Shown piece after piece: positions 33,262-42,194 of a stretch of 64,000 bases of DNA. Each line of letters starts with the position of its first letter. The first letter of the stretch is position 1. The position numbers were made by a program, and so were the translations under genes. The notes under the pieces are model-generated. The model ran no database searches. It was given only the letters and a program-made list of their open reading frames with translations, and was not told where the DNA came from. The DNA comes from Streptomyces tendae (lineage in GTDB: Bacteria; Actinomycetota; Actinomycetes; Streptomycetales; Streptomycetaceae), in the NCBI RefSeq assembly GCF_014650435.1, contig NZ_BMUY01000006.1:62001-126000 (forward strand). The letters are read 5' to 3'.

Positions 33262-33938
33262 AACGCCCCCAGGCGGTAGCCAAGTCCGTGCACCGTATGC
33301 ACCACCTGCCGACCGAGTTTGCGGCGCAGGTAGTAGACGTAGGTGTCGACGATGGAGGAGGCCGGTGCCTCCTGGAACACCAGTCGGCGCAGCTCCGCGC
33401 GGGTGTGGACGACGTCGGGGTGCGAGGCGAGCACCCACAGCAGGGCGAACTCGCGCGCGGCGAGCGCGATCCGCTCGCCGTCCGCCGACTCGACCTCGCG
33501 CAGGCCGATGTGCAGGCGCCCCGTACCGATCCGCAGGACGTCACTGCCCTCCAGGGAACGCCGGCACAGGGCCCGCAGTCTGGCCCCGAGTTCGTCCAGC
33601 TCGAACGGCTTCACCAGATAGTCGTCGGCGCCGGCGTCCAGGCCGTCGACCCGGTCGTGCACGGTGCCCATCGCGGTCAGCATCAGGGCAGGGGTGCGCA
33701 CCGCGCGGTTCCGCAACCGGCCCAGCAGGTCAAGGCCGTCCAGCACCGGCAGCCGCCGGTCGACGACGAAGACGTCGTACCGGCGGGTGAGACCGAGGTG
33801 CAGACCCCGTTGGCCGTCGGTCGCGACATCGACCGCGTAGCCCTCGTCCCGCAGCACGTCGGACAGCATGCCGACCAGTTCCCGGTCGTCCTCGATCAGC
33901 AGCAGCCGCCACGGGTCCCGTGCGAGCTCCTGTGTCAT
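33258..33938 (-). CDS. OmpR/PhoB-family response regulator
   Basis: Response regulator of 226 residues: receiver domain with acidic pocket LLIEDDRELV, phospho-acceptor Asp in YDVFVVDRRLP and Lys in DYLVKPFEL, followed by a winged-helix output domain (AAREFALLWVLASHPDVV, VDTYVYYLRRKLGRQVVHTVHGLGYRL). ATG 33938 is chosen because GAAGAGGAG precedes it by 5 nt; a GTG at 33944 would also be in frame. It is coupled to the kinase. A CCTTGTG-G-CACAAGG palindrome lies 37 bp upstream. Confidence 0.94.
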   Translation of the reverse strand: MTQELARDPWRLLLIEDDRELVGMLSDVLRDEGYAVDVATDGQRGLHLGLTRRYDVFVVDRRLPVLDGLDLLGRLRNRAVRTPALMLTAMGTVHDRVDGLDAGADDYLVKPFELDELGARLRALCRRSLEGSDVLRIGTGRLHIGLREVESADGERIALAAREFALLWVLASHPDVVHTRAELRRLVFQEAPASSIVDTYVYYLRRKLGRQVVHTVHGLGYRLGAL

Positions 33939-33974
33939 GTCCACTCCTCTTCAGCCCCGCATCGGCCTCAACGC

Positions 33975-33989
33975 CCTTGTGGCACAAGG
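33975..33989. promoter_or_regulatory. 15-bp palindrome upstream of the two-component operon
   Basis: CCTTGTG-G-CACAAGG is a perfect inverted repeat with one central base, in the promoter region of the regulator gene. Possible operator; it does not resemble the TCAGAG palindromes of the neighbouring cluster. Confidence 0.5.
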
Positions 33990-34121
33990 AAGTTCCCGGC
34001 ACGGGTGAGGGGTGGCGGGCGCGTGAACAGGAGGTGACCGCTGGGCCGGGCGCGGTTCCGTGCCCGGCTTTCGAGCTCCTCGATGCCGTGGTCGAACTCG
34101 GCATCAGAGCGGTTGGCAGCG

Positions 34122-34151
34122 ATTGGCATCGATAACATGATCTGCCATAGT
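34122..34151 (+). promoter_or_regulatory. LacI-type operator and promoter of the GH35 gene
   Basis: ATTGGCATCGATAAC is followed by AT, two variable bases, then TCTGCCATAGT. TTGGCA and CATAGT fit -35 and -10 elements with a 17-bp spacer; TGGCATCG/CGATAACA forms a LacI-family pseudo-palindrome inside it. The same block is found reversed at 40291-40320. Confidence 0.85.
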
Positions 34152-34206
34152 CGCAGCTACCGATGGCCGGTCCCGGTTTCCGCGCCATCGCCGTCAAGGA
34201 GGCACT

Positions 34207-35994
34207 GTGCAGCGATCCGCCCTCACGTACGCCGACGGCACGCTCCGGCGCGACGGGCAACCGCACCGCCTCCTGTCGGGCTCGCTGCACTACTTCCGGG
34301 TCCACCCCGAGCAGTGGGCCGACCGGCTCCGACGGCTGGCCGCCCTCGGACTGAACACGGTCGACACCTACGTCCCGTGGAACTTCCACGAAGCCGCCGA
34401 GGGCGACGTCCGCTTCGACGGCCCGCGCGACCTGGCCCGCTTCCTCCGGCTCGCCCAGGACGAGGGGCTGGACGTCGTCGTCCGCCCGGGCCCGTACATC
34501 TGCGCCGAGTGGGACAACGGCGGCCTGCCCGCCTGGCTGACCGGCACCCCAGGCATGCGGCTGCGTACGTCCCACGGGCCCTTCCTCGACGCGGTCGACC
34601 GGTGGTTCGACGAGCTGATCCCCCGGGTCGCAGAGCTCCAGGCCGGCCGGAGCGGACCGGTCGTGGCCGTGCAGATCGAGAACGAGTACGGCAGCTACGG
34701 CGACGACCACTCCTACGTGCGCCACATCCGCGACGCCCTCGTCACCCGGGGCATCACCGAACTGCTCTACACCGCGGACGGACCGACCCCGCTGATGCAG
34801 GACGGCGGAGCCCTGCCCGGCGAACTGGCGGCGGCGACCTTCGGCTCCCGTCCCGCCGAGGCCGCGGCGCTGCTGCGCTCGCGCCGGTCCGGGGAGCCCT
34901 TCTTCTGCGCCGAGTTCTGGAACGGCTGGTTCGACCACTGGGGGGAGAAGCACCACGTCCGGTCGGCGGCGAACGCGGCCGACGACCTCGGCGGCATCCT
35001 CGACGAGGGCGGCTCCGTGAGCCTCTACATGGCGCACGGCGGCACCAACTTCGGGCTGTGGGCGGGCGCCAACCACGACGGCGGCGCCATCCGGCCGACC
35101 GTCACCAGCTACGACTCGGACGCCCCCGTCGCCGAGAACGGCGCCCTGACCCCGAAGTTCTTCGCCCTGCGGGACAGGCTGACCGCGCTCGACGGCGCCG
35201 CACCCCGGCGCCTGCTGCCCCCCGACCCGCCGCTGCTGGCCCCCCGTGACCTGCCGGTCACCCGGCGGGCCGCGCTGCTCGACGCGCTGCGCGCGGTGGC
35301 CGAACCGGTGACCGCCCCGCTGCCGCTGAGCTTCGAGGAACTCTCCCTGGCGTCCGGCCTGGTGCTCTACGAGGCCGCACCGCTGCTGCCCCCGGGGGAT
35401 CACGAGGTCACCGTCACGGGTCTGCACGACCGCGCCCAGGTGTTCGTCGACGACGCTCCCGTCGCCGTACTGGACCGCGAGAGCGCCTCGTTCACCGTCT
35501 CCGGTTCCGGAGCGCCGGTCCGGCTGGCGCTGCTGGTGGAGAACCAGGGGCGGATCAACTACGGCCCGCTGCTCGGCCAGGGCAAGGGCATCCTCGGCGG
35601 CGTCCGGGTGGAGCGGCGCCTGGTGCACGGCTGGACGATGCGTCCGCTGCCGCTGGACACCTGGACGCCGAGGGACACGGCACGCGCAGCGGCGGCGGCC
35701 CCCTCGGACAGCCGGGCGGGGTTCGCCACCGCGGTCCTGTCCGTGGCCGAGCCCGCGGACACCTTCGTCGCGCTGCCCGGGTTCGGCAAGGGGTTCCTGT
35801 GGGTCAACGGCTTCCTGCTGGGCCGCTACTGGGAGATCGGACCGCAGACCACGCTCTACCTGCCCGGCCCGCTCCTGCGCCCCGGCGACAACACCCTGAC
35901 CGTGCTGGAACTGGAACGCCTCGGCGACCGGATCGCCCTGCACGACCGCCCCGACCTCGGGCCGTCCCAGGAGTACGTCGAGACCTTCGACTGA
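34207..35994 (+). CDS. GH35 beta-galactosidase
   Basis: Glycoside hydrolase family 35 enzyme of 595 residues. Catalytic residues sit in AVQIENEYGSYG (acid/base Glu) and PFFCAEFWNGWFDHWG (nucleophile Glu). C-terminal jelly-roll domains end in FVALPGFGKGFLWVNGFLLGRYW and a typical QEYVETFD terminus. No signal peptide, so it acts in the cytoplasm on imported galactosides. Start GTG 34207 follows AAGGAGG. It shares its promoter/operator with the GH101 gene and thus belongs to the LacI regulon; together they fit breakdown of Gal-beta-1,3-GalNAc O-glycans. Confidence 0.95.
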   Translation: MQRSALTYADGTLRRDGQPHRLLSGSLHYFRVHPEQWADRLRRLAALGLNTVDTYVPWNFHEAAEGDVRFDGPRDLARFLRLAQDEGLDVVVRPGPYICAEWDNGGLPAWLTGTPGMRLRTSHGPFLDAVDRWFDELIPRVAELQAGRSGPVVAVQIENEYGSYGDDHSYVRHIRDALVTRGITELLYTADGPTPLMQDGGALPGELAAATFGSRPAEAAALLRSRRSGEPFFCAEFWNGWFDHWGEKHHVRSAANAADDLGGILDEGGSVSLYMAHGGTNFGLWAGANHDGGAIRPTVTSYDSDAPVAENGALTPKFFALRDRLTALDGAAPRRLLPPDPPLLAPRDLPVTRRAALLDALRAVAEPVTAPLPLSFEELSLASGLVLYEAAPLLPPGDHEVTVTGLHDRAQVFVDDAPVAVLDRESASFTVSGSGAPVRLALLVENQGRINYGPLLGQGKGILGGVRVERRLVHGWTMRPLPLDTWTPRDTARAAAAAPSDSRAGFATAVLSVAEPADTFVALPGFGKGFLWVNGFLLGRYWEIGPQTTLYLPGPLLRPGDNTLTVLELERLGDRIALHDRPDLGPSQEYVETFD

Positions 35995-36013
35995 CGCCCC
36001 GGGCGGACGGCGG

Positions 36014-36055
36014 CCGGGTGCGGCCCGCCTCCGGAGAGGGGCGGGCCGCACCCGG
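36014..36055. terminator. Bidirectional terminator between GH35 and GH101
   Basis: CCGGGTGCGGCCCGC pairs perfectly with GCGGGCCGCACCCGG (15-bp stem, 12-nt loop) between the two convergent stops. Confidence 0.85.
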
Positions 36056-36063
36056 CGGGTGGC

Positions 36064-39000
36064 TCAGCGGAGGTCGGCGGGACGCTCGCCCGGCGGACAG
36101 CCCGTGGGAAGGTCCACGGGCAGGCCGTACACGCGCATCTCCGCGGCGGCCGCGTAGGGCTGCCCGTTGAGCGCGTCGAGCGCGGTGAACCGCACGTAGG
36201 AGGCGCGGACGCGGTCGAAGGAGACGCGCTGGGTCCGCGGGTCGTCCTCCAGGGTGCCGCGGGCCACCGTCGTCCAGTCCTCGCCGTCGTCCGACACCGC
36301 GACCTCGTAGCCGGCGACGCGGCCGTTCGGGCCCCCGCTCTGCCGGCCCAGGTAGCCGAACCCGTCGATGTCCGCGGCGCCGCCGAGCTCCAGCGTCACC
36401 CAGTGCGGATACGGTGCCTGGGAGGCGGTGTAGTCGGTGTGCCAGATGGTGCCGGCGTCACCGTCGAGCACGTTGGACACCGGCCCCTCGGCGGCCCCCG
36501 ACGAACCGTTCTCCGAGTCGGCGGTCGCGGTCATCGCGCCCGGTGGCAGAACGGGCTCCTCGGTCACCGTGGCGCGGGCCTCGGACGAGACGGTCATGGT
36601 GGCTCCCGCACGGGCGTACGTGGCGGTCACCTGCCAGGCGGGGGAGGTGCCGGGCGGGCCGGCCGGCGGGGTGAGGAGCCAGGTGGTGCGCACGGTCGCG
36701 ACCGGCGGCACCCGCTCGAAGAGGTTGCCGTCCTTCTCCTTCACCGCCACCTTCCAGCCCTCGGGCAGCCCCTGGAACGCGATGCCCACGTTCTCGGCGT
36801 CGGCGGACTCGTGGTTGGTGAAGGCCGTGACGTACTCGCCGGGTACTCCCGGGCTCAGCTCGGTGCCGGACGGCGCCGTGACAGCGGCGCAGGCGGCCCC
36901 GGTGCCCGCCTCGCCCAGGTCGGTCACGGTGAAGTCGTCGAGGACCAGATCGGTGCCCCGGGCGCTGCCGAGCTTGCGCAGCCCGACCCAGGTGTCCCCG
37001 CAGCCGGCGACGATCTCACGGGAGTAGGAGGCCGTGTCCAGGGCCGGTGCCAGCACCTCGCGGGTGATGTCCCGGGAGGTGGTCTTCCCGTCGGCCACCT
37101 GGTCCGCGCCGGTGATCCAGGCCCACTGGCCCTCGACGTTGGTCTGGTAGGAGAAGGAGACCCGGTACCTGTGGCCCTCCTCGAAGGGCACCGTCGCCGG
37201 GGTCGTGCGGTGGACCAGGCCCGTGTTCTCGGCGTGGGACTTCAGCGAGTGCCGGCCGGCGAGCACGTCGTCGACTGCCCTGCCCTTCAACGTGCCGGAG
37301 TCGTAGGGCGAGTAGGTGTTCTTCCACTCCTTCTGGCTGTAGGGCGCGTGCAGGTCGCTGACGCTCGTGCGGGGGTCGGTGACGCCGCCGGCGTCGCCCT
37401 TGACGAACGGCCCCCAGCCGGGCTGGTTGCCCTCGAAGTCGTCGTGGGCGACGACGGTGCCGTCCCCGGCGCGGGGCAGCCGGGCGGTGGTGTCCGCCAT
37501 GACGCGTACGTCGTCCAGGACGACCGCCGCACGGCCCGGGGCGGCCCCGAGTTCCACGGTGACCGTGCCGTCGCGCGGTGCGGTGAAGGAGACCGCGGCC
37601 CGCTGGGAGTAGGTGTCCCGCTTCTCGTCGGACGCCATCCGGTTCCGGGCCGGCGTGGTGTCGAAGGTCTTCGGCTCCGTGTCCTTGCCGCCGCGCACCC
37701 GCAGCGTCGTGGCCCGGCGCTCGCCCGGACCGATCTCGACGTCCGCGGCGAGTGTGTACCGATTGCCCGGGGTGAGGCCGCGGACCCGCTGCGAGATGCC
37801 CGAGGCGCCGTCGCCCAGGCGGACCACGTTGTCGCCGTTCTCTGCCCGGACGATCTCCGCGCCGCCCCGCGCGTTCCAGTCGTCGAGGTGCCCGCCGTTG
37901 AATCCGGGGTCGGACAGGCCGGTGTACTGGCCGTAGTGGGCGTTCCGGTGCGGCGCCCCGCCGCCGTTCGGCACGAGGACGTAGGGCTGCCCCTTCTCGG
38001 CGGTGAGCGTCACCCGCCCGTCGTGGGCCGTCACCCGGGTCTTCTTCGCCCGCCCCTGGTCGGTGAGTTCGTAGAGGGTGAAGTCCTCGTCGCCCGCGAA
38101 CCGTTCGGTCAGTTCGAAGGTGTGCGCGCCGCCGGAGGCGCTGTAGAAGTACATCTTGTCGGCGTCGACCGGGGAGGAGGTGCCGTCGTCCTTCCCGGCG
38201 TTCTGCCAGGGCAGCAGGTAGGCGTCGCCCCTGAGGACCTCGGTGCCGTCCATGGAGATCCGCCGTTCGCCGTCGACGGAGCGCACGCTCACACCGTCGG
38301 TGAGCCGCGCGGACCTGCCGCGGTCCCAGTCCAGCACCTGGAAGTGCTGGAGGAACTTGGTCGGCAGGTTGTCGGTCCAGATGTTGCGGTAGAAGGCGTT
38401 CCAGTCGTCCTGGCCGGTCCAGCCCTCGAACTCGACGACGCTCGCGCCGCCGAGCAGCGGGTCGACGTTCCACACGTCGCGGTCGGAGTTGGCGATGAAC
38501 CGGACGATGTCCGAGTTGATGCCCTTGTTGGTGGCGCCGCCGTAGTTCTTGTCGGCGGCCCAGTGCGACCACAGCGAGGTGCCCTCGAACTTGTACGCCC
38601 ACTCGGTGGCGACCTCGAAGCCCATCTTCCGCAGCTCGGCGGCGAGACCGTCGGCCAGCCAGCCGCTGGAGTAGTAGGCGTCGATGTAGACGGTCCTGAT
38701 GCCCGGTGCCTCCTTACGGAGCCGCTTGAAGCGGTCGAGGACGGCGCCGGTGCCCAGGTCCTTGCGCTGGTCGATGTGGTAGGCCTGGTTGAGCCAGTCC
38801 CAGCCGTTCGGCTGCCCCTCGACCATGTCCTCGCTGAAGGTCCTGGCCTGCGCGTACGCCTCGGTGGCGTTGACGTGCACGGCGAAGTCCGCGTTGTAGT
38901 CGGCGCCGGTCCGGGTGAGGCGGTTCAGGTCCTTCCAGCCGCCCGCGCGGACGTTCTCGTTGCCGCCGTAGTCGGGGTGGGCGGAGTCGTGGCCCTCGCT

Positions 39001-40209
39001 CGCGTACCCCTTCTCCAGCACCCACTGCCCCAGGTCGTCGGTGGCCATGGAGATGCGCTTGGTGTTGTCCAGCGTCTTCAGGAACGGGTTGGTGGCCTGG
39101 CTCGCGAAGTTGAACGGAATGCGCTGGACCACGCGTTCGGGCACCCGGTCGGCGCCGAGCGGTCGGCGCATGTGCTCCCGGTGCGCGATGGCGCCGTCCT
39201 GCCAGTCGACCGTGCCGTCCCCGTTGGCGTCGGCGGCGAGAACCACGGTCGCCCGGGGCAGCTCGTAGGTGTCGACCCGCGGGTCGGTCGCGCCCTGCGG
39301 GTGGTAGGTGTACGTGCCGACCGACAGCTCCGCCCGGCGCCGCCCCTGCCCCGCGTCGACGATGCTGGACTGCAGGCGGGTGTTCCAGTTGGTGTTGTCG
39401 TCCTGCGGCGAGTCCTCGGTCGCGTTGGTGATGACGCCCGCGGACAACTGGGCGTTGCCGACGAACGCGTACGGGGTGCCCACGGGCTCCTCGTCCGGGA
39501 CGGTGTCGCCGGTGACGGGGATGAAGCGGTCGGCGGTCGTGGTCGAGTCCGTGGAGATCTTCGTGCGGGCGAGGTTGGCGCCCGGGTCGGCGGAGTCGAC
39601 GGAGACGAGGGACTGGCCGGGGATCGCGAGGGTACGCACGCCCGACGCGGCCTCGCCCGAGATCTTCTCGACGGCGAAGACGACCGTGGTGCTGCCGGTC
39701 ACCGTGATGGTGGAGGTGATCGTGAGACCGGGCAGGTCCTCGAAGGTGGAGGTGTAGGTCGCCCTGCTGGCCTCCGCCTTCATGGTGGTGGTGGCACGGT
39801 GGGCCACGCCGTTGACGGTGAAGCTGTCCAGCGCCGTCGCCTGCCCGCCGAGAGCGCGCCGGCCCAGCCGGTAGGAGATCACCTGGGGGAACTCCTCGGC
39901 CACGGTGACGGTCAGTCCGCCCCGGCTCAGTTCCACCGGTGTCCCCGGCGCGGTCGCCGGGGCCGAGGCGGCCCGGGGCGGGGCCGCGCCCGCGGGCACG
40001 GCGGCGGTCGACAGCAGACCGGCCGCCAGGGCCAGCGCCGCGACGAGGGCACCGGGGCGCGTCAGTCGTCCGAGTCCCGATGGGAAAGGCGGAGGGGAGG
40101 ACGGTGGAGAAGACGGAGAGGATGACGGTGGGAAGGACGGTGGGGAGGAAGATGATGAGGATGTCGGGCTGTGCGCTCCGGCCGCTCGCTTCGCTCTGAT
40201 CGCTGCCAT
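36064..40209 (-). CDS. Secreted GH101 endo-alpha-N-acetylgalactosaminidase
   Basis: Very large exported glycosidase, 1381 residues from ATG 40209. It releases Gal-beta-1,3-GalNAc from Ser/Thr of mucin-type glycoproteins. The N-terminus is a Ser/Pro-rich stretch, then a signal-like helix (GALVAALALAAGLLSTAAV). The GH101 barrel shows TVYIDAYYSSGW (nucleophile Asp) and EVATEWAYKFEG (acid/base Glu). Galactose-binding-like modules follow, and the C-terminus is an F5/8-type C domain (NVLDGDAGTIWHTDYTAS to EMRVYGL). A GTG at 40269 is an alternative start. Divergent from lacI with the operator between. Confidence 0.94.
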   Translation of the reverse strand: MAAIRAKRAAGAHSPTSSSSSSPPSFPPSSSPSSPPSSPPPFPSGLGRLTRPGALVAALALAAGLLSTAAVPAGAAPPRAASAPATAPGTPVELSRGGLTVTVAEEFPQVISYRLGRRALGGQATALDSFTVNGVAHRATTTMKAEASRATYTSTFEDLPGLTITSTITVTGSTTVVFAVEKISGEAASGVRTLAIPGQSLVSVDSADPGANLARTKISTDSTTTADRFIPVTGDTVPDEEPVGTPYAFVGNAQLSAGVITNATEDSPQDDNTNWNTRLQSSIVDAGQGRRRAELSVGTYTYHPQGATDPRVDTYELPRATVVLAADANGDGTVDWQDGAIAHREHMRRPLGADRVPERVVQRIPFNFASQATNPFLKTLDNTKRISMATDDLGQWVLEKGYASEGHDSAHPDYGGNENVRAGGWKDLNRLTRTGADYNADFAVHVNATEAYAQARTFSEDMVEGQPNGWDWLNQAYHIDQRKDLGTGAVLDRFKRLRKEAPGIRTVYIDAYYSSGWLADGLAAELRKMGFEVATEWAYKFEGTSLWSHWAADKNYGGATNKGINSDIVRFIANSDRDVWNVDPLLGGASVVEFEGWTGQDDWNAFYRNIWTDNLPTKFLQHFQVLDWDRGRSARLTDGVSVRSVDGERRISMDGTEVLRGDAYLLPWQNAGKDDGTSSPVDADKMYFYSASGGAHTFELTERFAGDEDFTLYELTDQGRAKKTRVTAHDGRVTLTAEKGQPYVLVPNGGGAPHRNAHYGQYTGLSDPGFNGGHLDDWNARGGAEIVRAENGDNVVRLGDGASGISQRVRGLTPGNRYTLAADVEIGPGERRATTLRVRGGKDTEPKTFDTTPARNRMASDEKRDTYSQRAAVSFTAPRDGTVTVELGAAPGRAAVVLDDVRVMADTTARLPRAGDGTVVAHDDFEGNQPGWGPFVKGDAGGVTDPRTSVSDLHAPYSQKEWKNTYSPYDSGTLKGRAVDDVLAGRHSLKSHAENTGLVHRTTPATVPFEEGHRYRVSFSYQTNVEGQWAWITGADQVADGKTTSRDITREVLAPALDTASYSREIVAGCGDTWVGLRKLGSARGTDLVLDDFTVTDLGEAGTGAACAAVTAPSGTELSPGVPGEYVTAFTNHESADAENVGIAFQGLPEGWKVAVKEKDGNLFERVPPVATVRTTWLLTPPAGPPGTSPAWQVTATYARAGATMTVSSEARATVTEEPVLPPGAMTATADSENGSSGAAEGPVSNVLDGDAGTIWHTDYTASQAPYPHWVTLELGGAADIDGFGYLGRQSGGPNGRVAGYEVAVSDDGEDWTTVARGTLEDDPRTQRVSFDRVRASYVRFTALDALNGQPYAAAAEMRVYGLPVDLPTGCPPGERPADLR

Positions 40210-40290
40210 CTCGTTGCCGCTCGCCCTTCTCTGTGTCGACAGAGGCGTCTGCAGAGAAACCTGGTCCACGCGAGGTCCGCGTTGGCGGGA

Positions 40291-40320
40291 ACTATGGCAG
40301 AGGATGTTATCGATGCCAAT
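40291..40320 (-). promoter_or_regulatory. LacI-type operator and promoter of the GH101 gene
   Basis: Read leftward, ATTGGCATCGATAAC (40320-40306) then AT, CC, TCTGCCATAGT repeats the GH35 promoter with only two changes. The predicted transcription start falls about 15 bp before GTG 40269. The lacI gene starts 85 bp to the right, so it may be controlled too. Confidence 0.85.
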
Positions 40321-40404
40321 GGGTCGCGTCTGGCTAGACTCCGGGGTGCGGGAGCAATACCTGCGTATGCGGCCCGGACCGCGGTTTTCATGGAGAGGCG
40401 AGCG

Positions 40405-41493
40405 ATGTCATCGGAAACGCCGGCAGCCGACCGGACGCCCGGGAGCGGGCGGACGGCCGACGACGGTGCCGCCCGGCAGCCCGGCATGGCCGACGTGGCG
40501 CGGCTCGCCGGGGTCTCCGCCCAGACGGTGTCCCGCACCCTGGCCGGTCACCCCAACGTCCAGCACGCGACCCGCGCCAAGGTGCTCGCCGCGGTCGAGG
40601 AGCTCGGCTACCGCAAGAACAACGCGGCGCGGGTGCTGTCGTCGGGGCGCAGCCGGACGATCGGCGTCGTGACGCTGCGGACCACCTTCTACTCCCGCGC
40701 GAACCTGCTCTTCGGCATCGAGGCCGCGGCGCGCGAGGCCGGGTACGCGGTCAGCACCGCCGCCACGGCGTCCCTGGACACCGCGGCCATCGAGGGCGCG
40801 TTGTCCCGGCTGGCGGAGCAGGACGTCGAGGGGGTCGTCCTCTCGGTGCCGCTGGTGCACGTGAGCCCGAGGATCGAGCGGCTCACCCGCTCGGTGCCGA
40901 CCGTCACCGTCGACGGATCGAGGACACCGGCCACCGAGGTGGTCGCCGTGGACCAGACCCTGGCGGCCCGCCTGGCGACCCGGCATCTGATCGAGCTGGG
41001 CCACGAGACCGTCTGGCACGTGTCGGGGCCCCCGGAGTGGCTCGACGCGGCCAGTCGCTGCGCGGGCTGGCGCGACACCCTGGAGGAGGCGGGGCTGTCC
41101 GTGCCGCCGGTGCTCGAGGGGGACTGGACGCCCGCCTCCGGGTACCGCAACGGGCTGGTCCTGGCCAAGATCCCCGACGTCACCGCGGTGTTCGTGGCCA
41201 GTGACGAGATGGCCTTCGGGGTGATCCGGGCCCTGCACGAGGCCGGGCGCAGGGTGCCGCGGGACATCTCCGTGGTCGGGGTGGACGACATCGCGCTCGC
41301 CGAGTACTGCTCGCCCTCGCTGACCACGGTGGCCCAGCCGTTCGCCGAGATGGGTGCCCTCGCCGTGGCCCACCTGCTGCGGCACATCGCGGATCCGGGC
41401 GCGGCGCCGGAACCCGCCTCCGTCGAGCCCGTGCTGGTCGTACGCGCCAGCACGGCGGCGGTCGGCGGCGGCCCGGAGGCGCGCCGGTCCTGA
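40405..41493 (+). CDS. LacI family transcriptional regulator of the O-glycan genes
   Basis: LacI/GalR repressor of 362 residues. HTH: MADVARLAGVSAQTVSRTLA with hinge RVLSSGRSRTIGVV; the periplasmic-binding-like sensor follows (VASDEMAFGVIRALHEAG, ISVVGVDDIALAEYCSP). A 25-30 residue N-terminal extension precedes the HTH. ATG 40405 is preferred since GGAGAGG lies 8 bp upstream; ATG 40390 is in frame too. It is expected to bind the ATTGGCATCGATAAC sites at GH101 and GH35, releasing on a galactose- or GalNAc-containing inducer. Confidence 0.94.
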   Translation: MSSETPAADRTPGSGRTADDGAARQPGMADVARLAGVSAQTVSRTLAGHPNVQHATRAKVLAAVEELGYRKNNAARVLSSGRSRTIGVVTLRTTFYSRANLLFGIEAAAREAGYAVSTAATASLDTAAIEGALSRLAEQDVEGVVLSVPLVHVSPRIERLTRSVPTVTVDGSRTPATEVVAVDQTLAARLATRHLIELGHETVWHVSGPPEWLDAASRCAGWRDTLEEAGLSVPPVLEGDWTPASGYRNGLVLAKIPDVTAVFVASDEMAFGVIRALHEAGRRVPRDISVVGVDDIALAEYCSPSLTTVAQPFAEMGALAVAHLLRHIADPGAAPEPASVEPVLVVRASTAAVGGGPEARRS

Positions 41494-41528
41494 CCGCCAC
41501 CGGCCCGCCGCACGTGGGGAACCGGCGT

Positions 41529-42116
41529 TCAGGCCGGGTGGCGCTTCCCAGCCGTCTCGGGAGTCTCGGCGACGAGGACGAGTGCGGCGAGGAAGTCCTC
41601 GAAGGCCCGGTCGGCTCGCGAGACATCACCCGTGGTCTCGATGTCCATGATGAGACCGCGCACGACCGCCAGTACGAGGGTGGCGAGTTCAGGACGGCCG
41701 ATGCCGCGCAGGCCGTCCTCGAACGGCTGCAGCCAGTCCGTGGTGGACTCGCGGCCGAAGCCCGGCCACAACTGCTGTTCGGCGTTCTCGCGGAGTCTGC
41801 CGAACATGGTGAGGTACGGCCGGCCCGCCGGGCCGGTCATGACCCGCCATGCGCGTCGCAGCGTGCTCGGATAGGGCTCGTCGGGCCGCGGGGAGACCAG
41901 TTCGCCGAAGAAGTCGCGCTGACGTCGCCGTGCCCGCCGCAGGGTTTCCCGCAGCAACGCGTCCCGGGTCCCGAAGTGGTAGATGAGCATCCGGGCCGAC
42001 GTGCCGGAGGCCGCCGCCAACGGCTCCAGGCGGTCGGGAAGCCCGTGCGCGAGCGCGTGGTCGACGCAGGCGTCGAGGATTCGGTCGCGGATCTCGGGCT
42101 GCTTGTGTCGACCCAT
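41529..42116 (-). CDS. TetR family transcriptional regulator
   Basis: Repressor of 195 residues beginning MGRHKQPEIRDRILDACVDH; the HTH is LEPLAAASGTSARMLIYHFG. The C-terminal domain has a distinct DFFGELVSPRPDEPYPSTLR segment. It is divergent from an alpha/beta hydrolase gene 78 bp away, with an ACGTA-N8-TACGT inverted repeat between the starts, the usual design of a TetR that controls its neighbour and itself. Confidence 0.92.
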   Translation of the reverse strand: MGRHKQPEIRDRILDACVDHALAHGLPDRLEPLAAASGTSARMLIYHFGTRDALLRETLRRARRRQRDFFGELVSPRPDEPYPSTLRRAWRVMTGPAGRPYLTMFGRLRENAEQQLWPGFGRESTTDWLQPFEDGLRGIGRPELATLVLAVVRGLIMDIETTGDVSRADRAFEDFLAALVLVAETPETAGKRHPA

Positions 42117-42130
42117 CGCCGCACTTTTTC

Positions 42131-42148
42131 ACGTAACCGGAGCTACGT
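42131..42148. promoter_or_regulatory. Inverted repeat between tetR and the alpha/beta hydrolase gene
   Basis: ACGTA (42131-42135) and TACGT (42144-42148) with an 8-nt spacer, 14 bp from the tetR start; a plausible TetR operator. Confidence 0.55.
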
Positions 42149-42194
42149 CTACCGTTGATCGTGGAGCTCGGCACCCGGATTCGAGGAGGAAGAG

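Noticed and set aside
36403..40125. A 1240-residue open frame antisense to GH101
   Set aside because: It is a composition shadow of the GH101 gene in high-GC DNA: no domains, no start signal, and the opposite strand has a clear enzyme.
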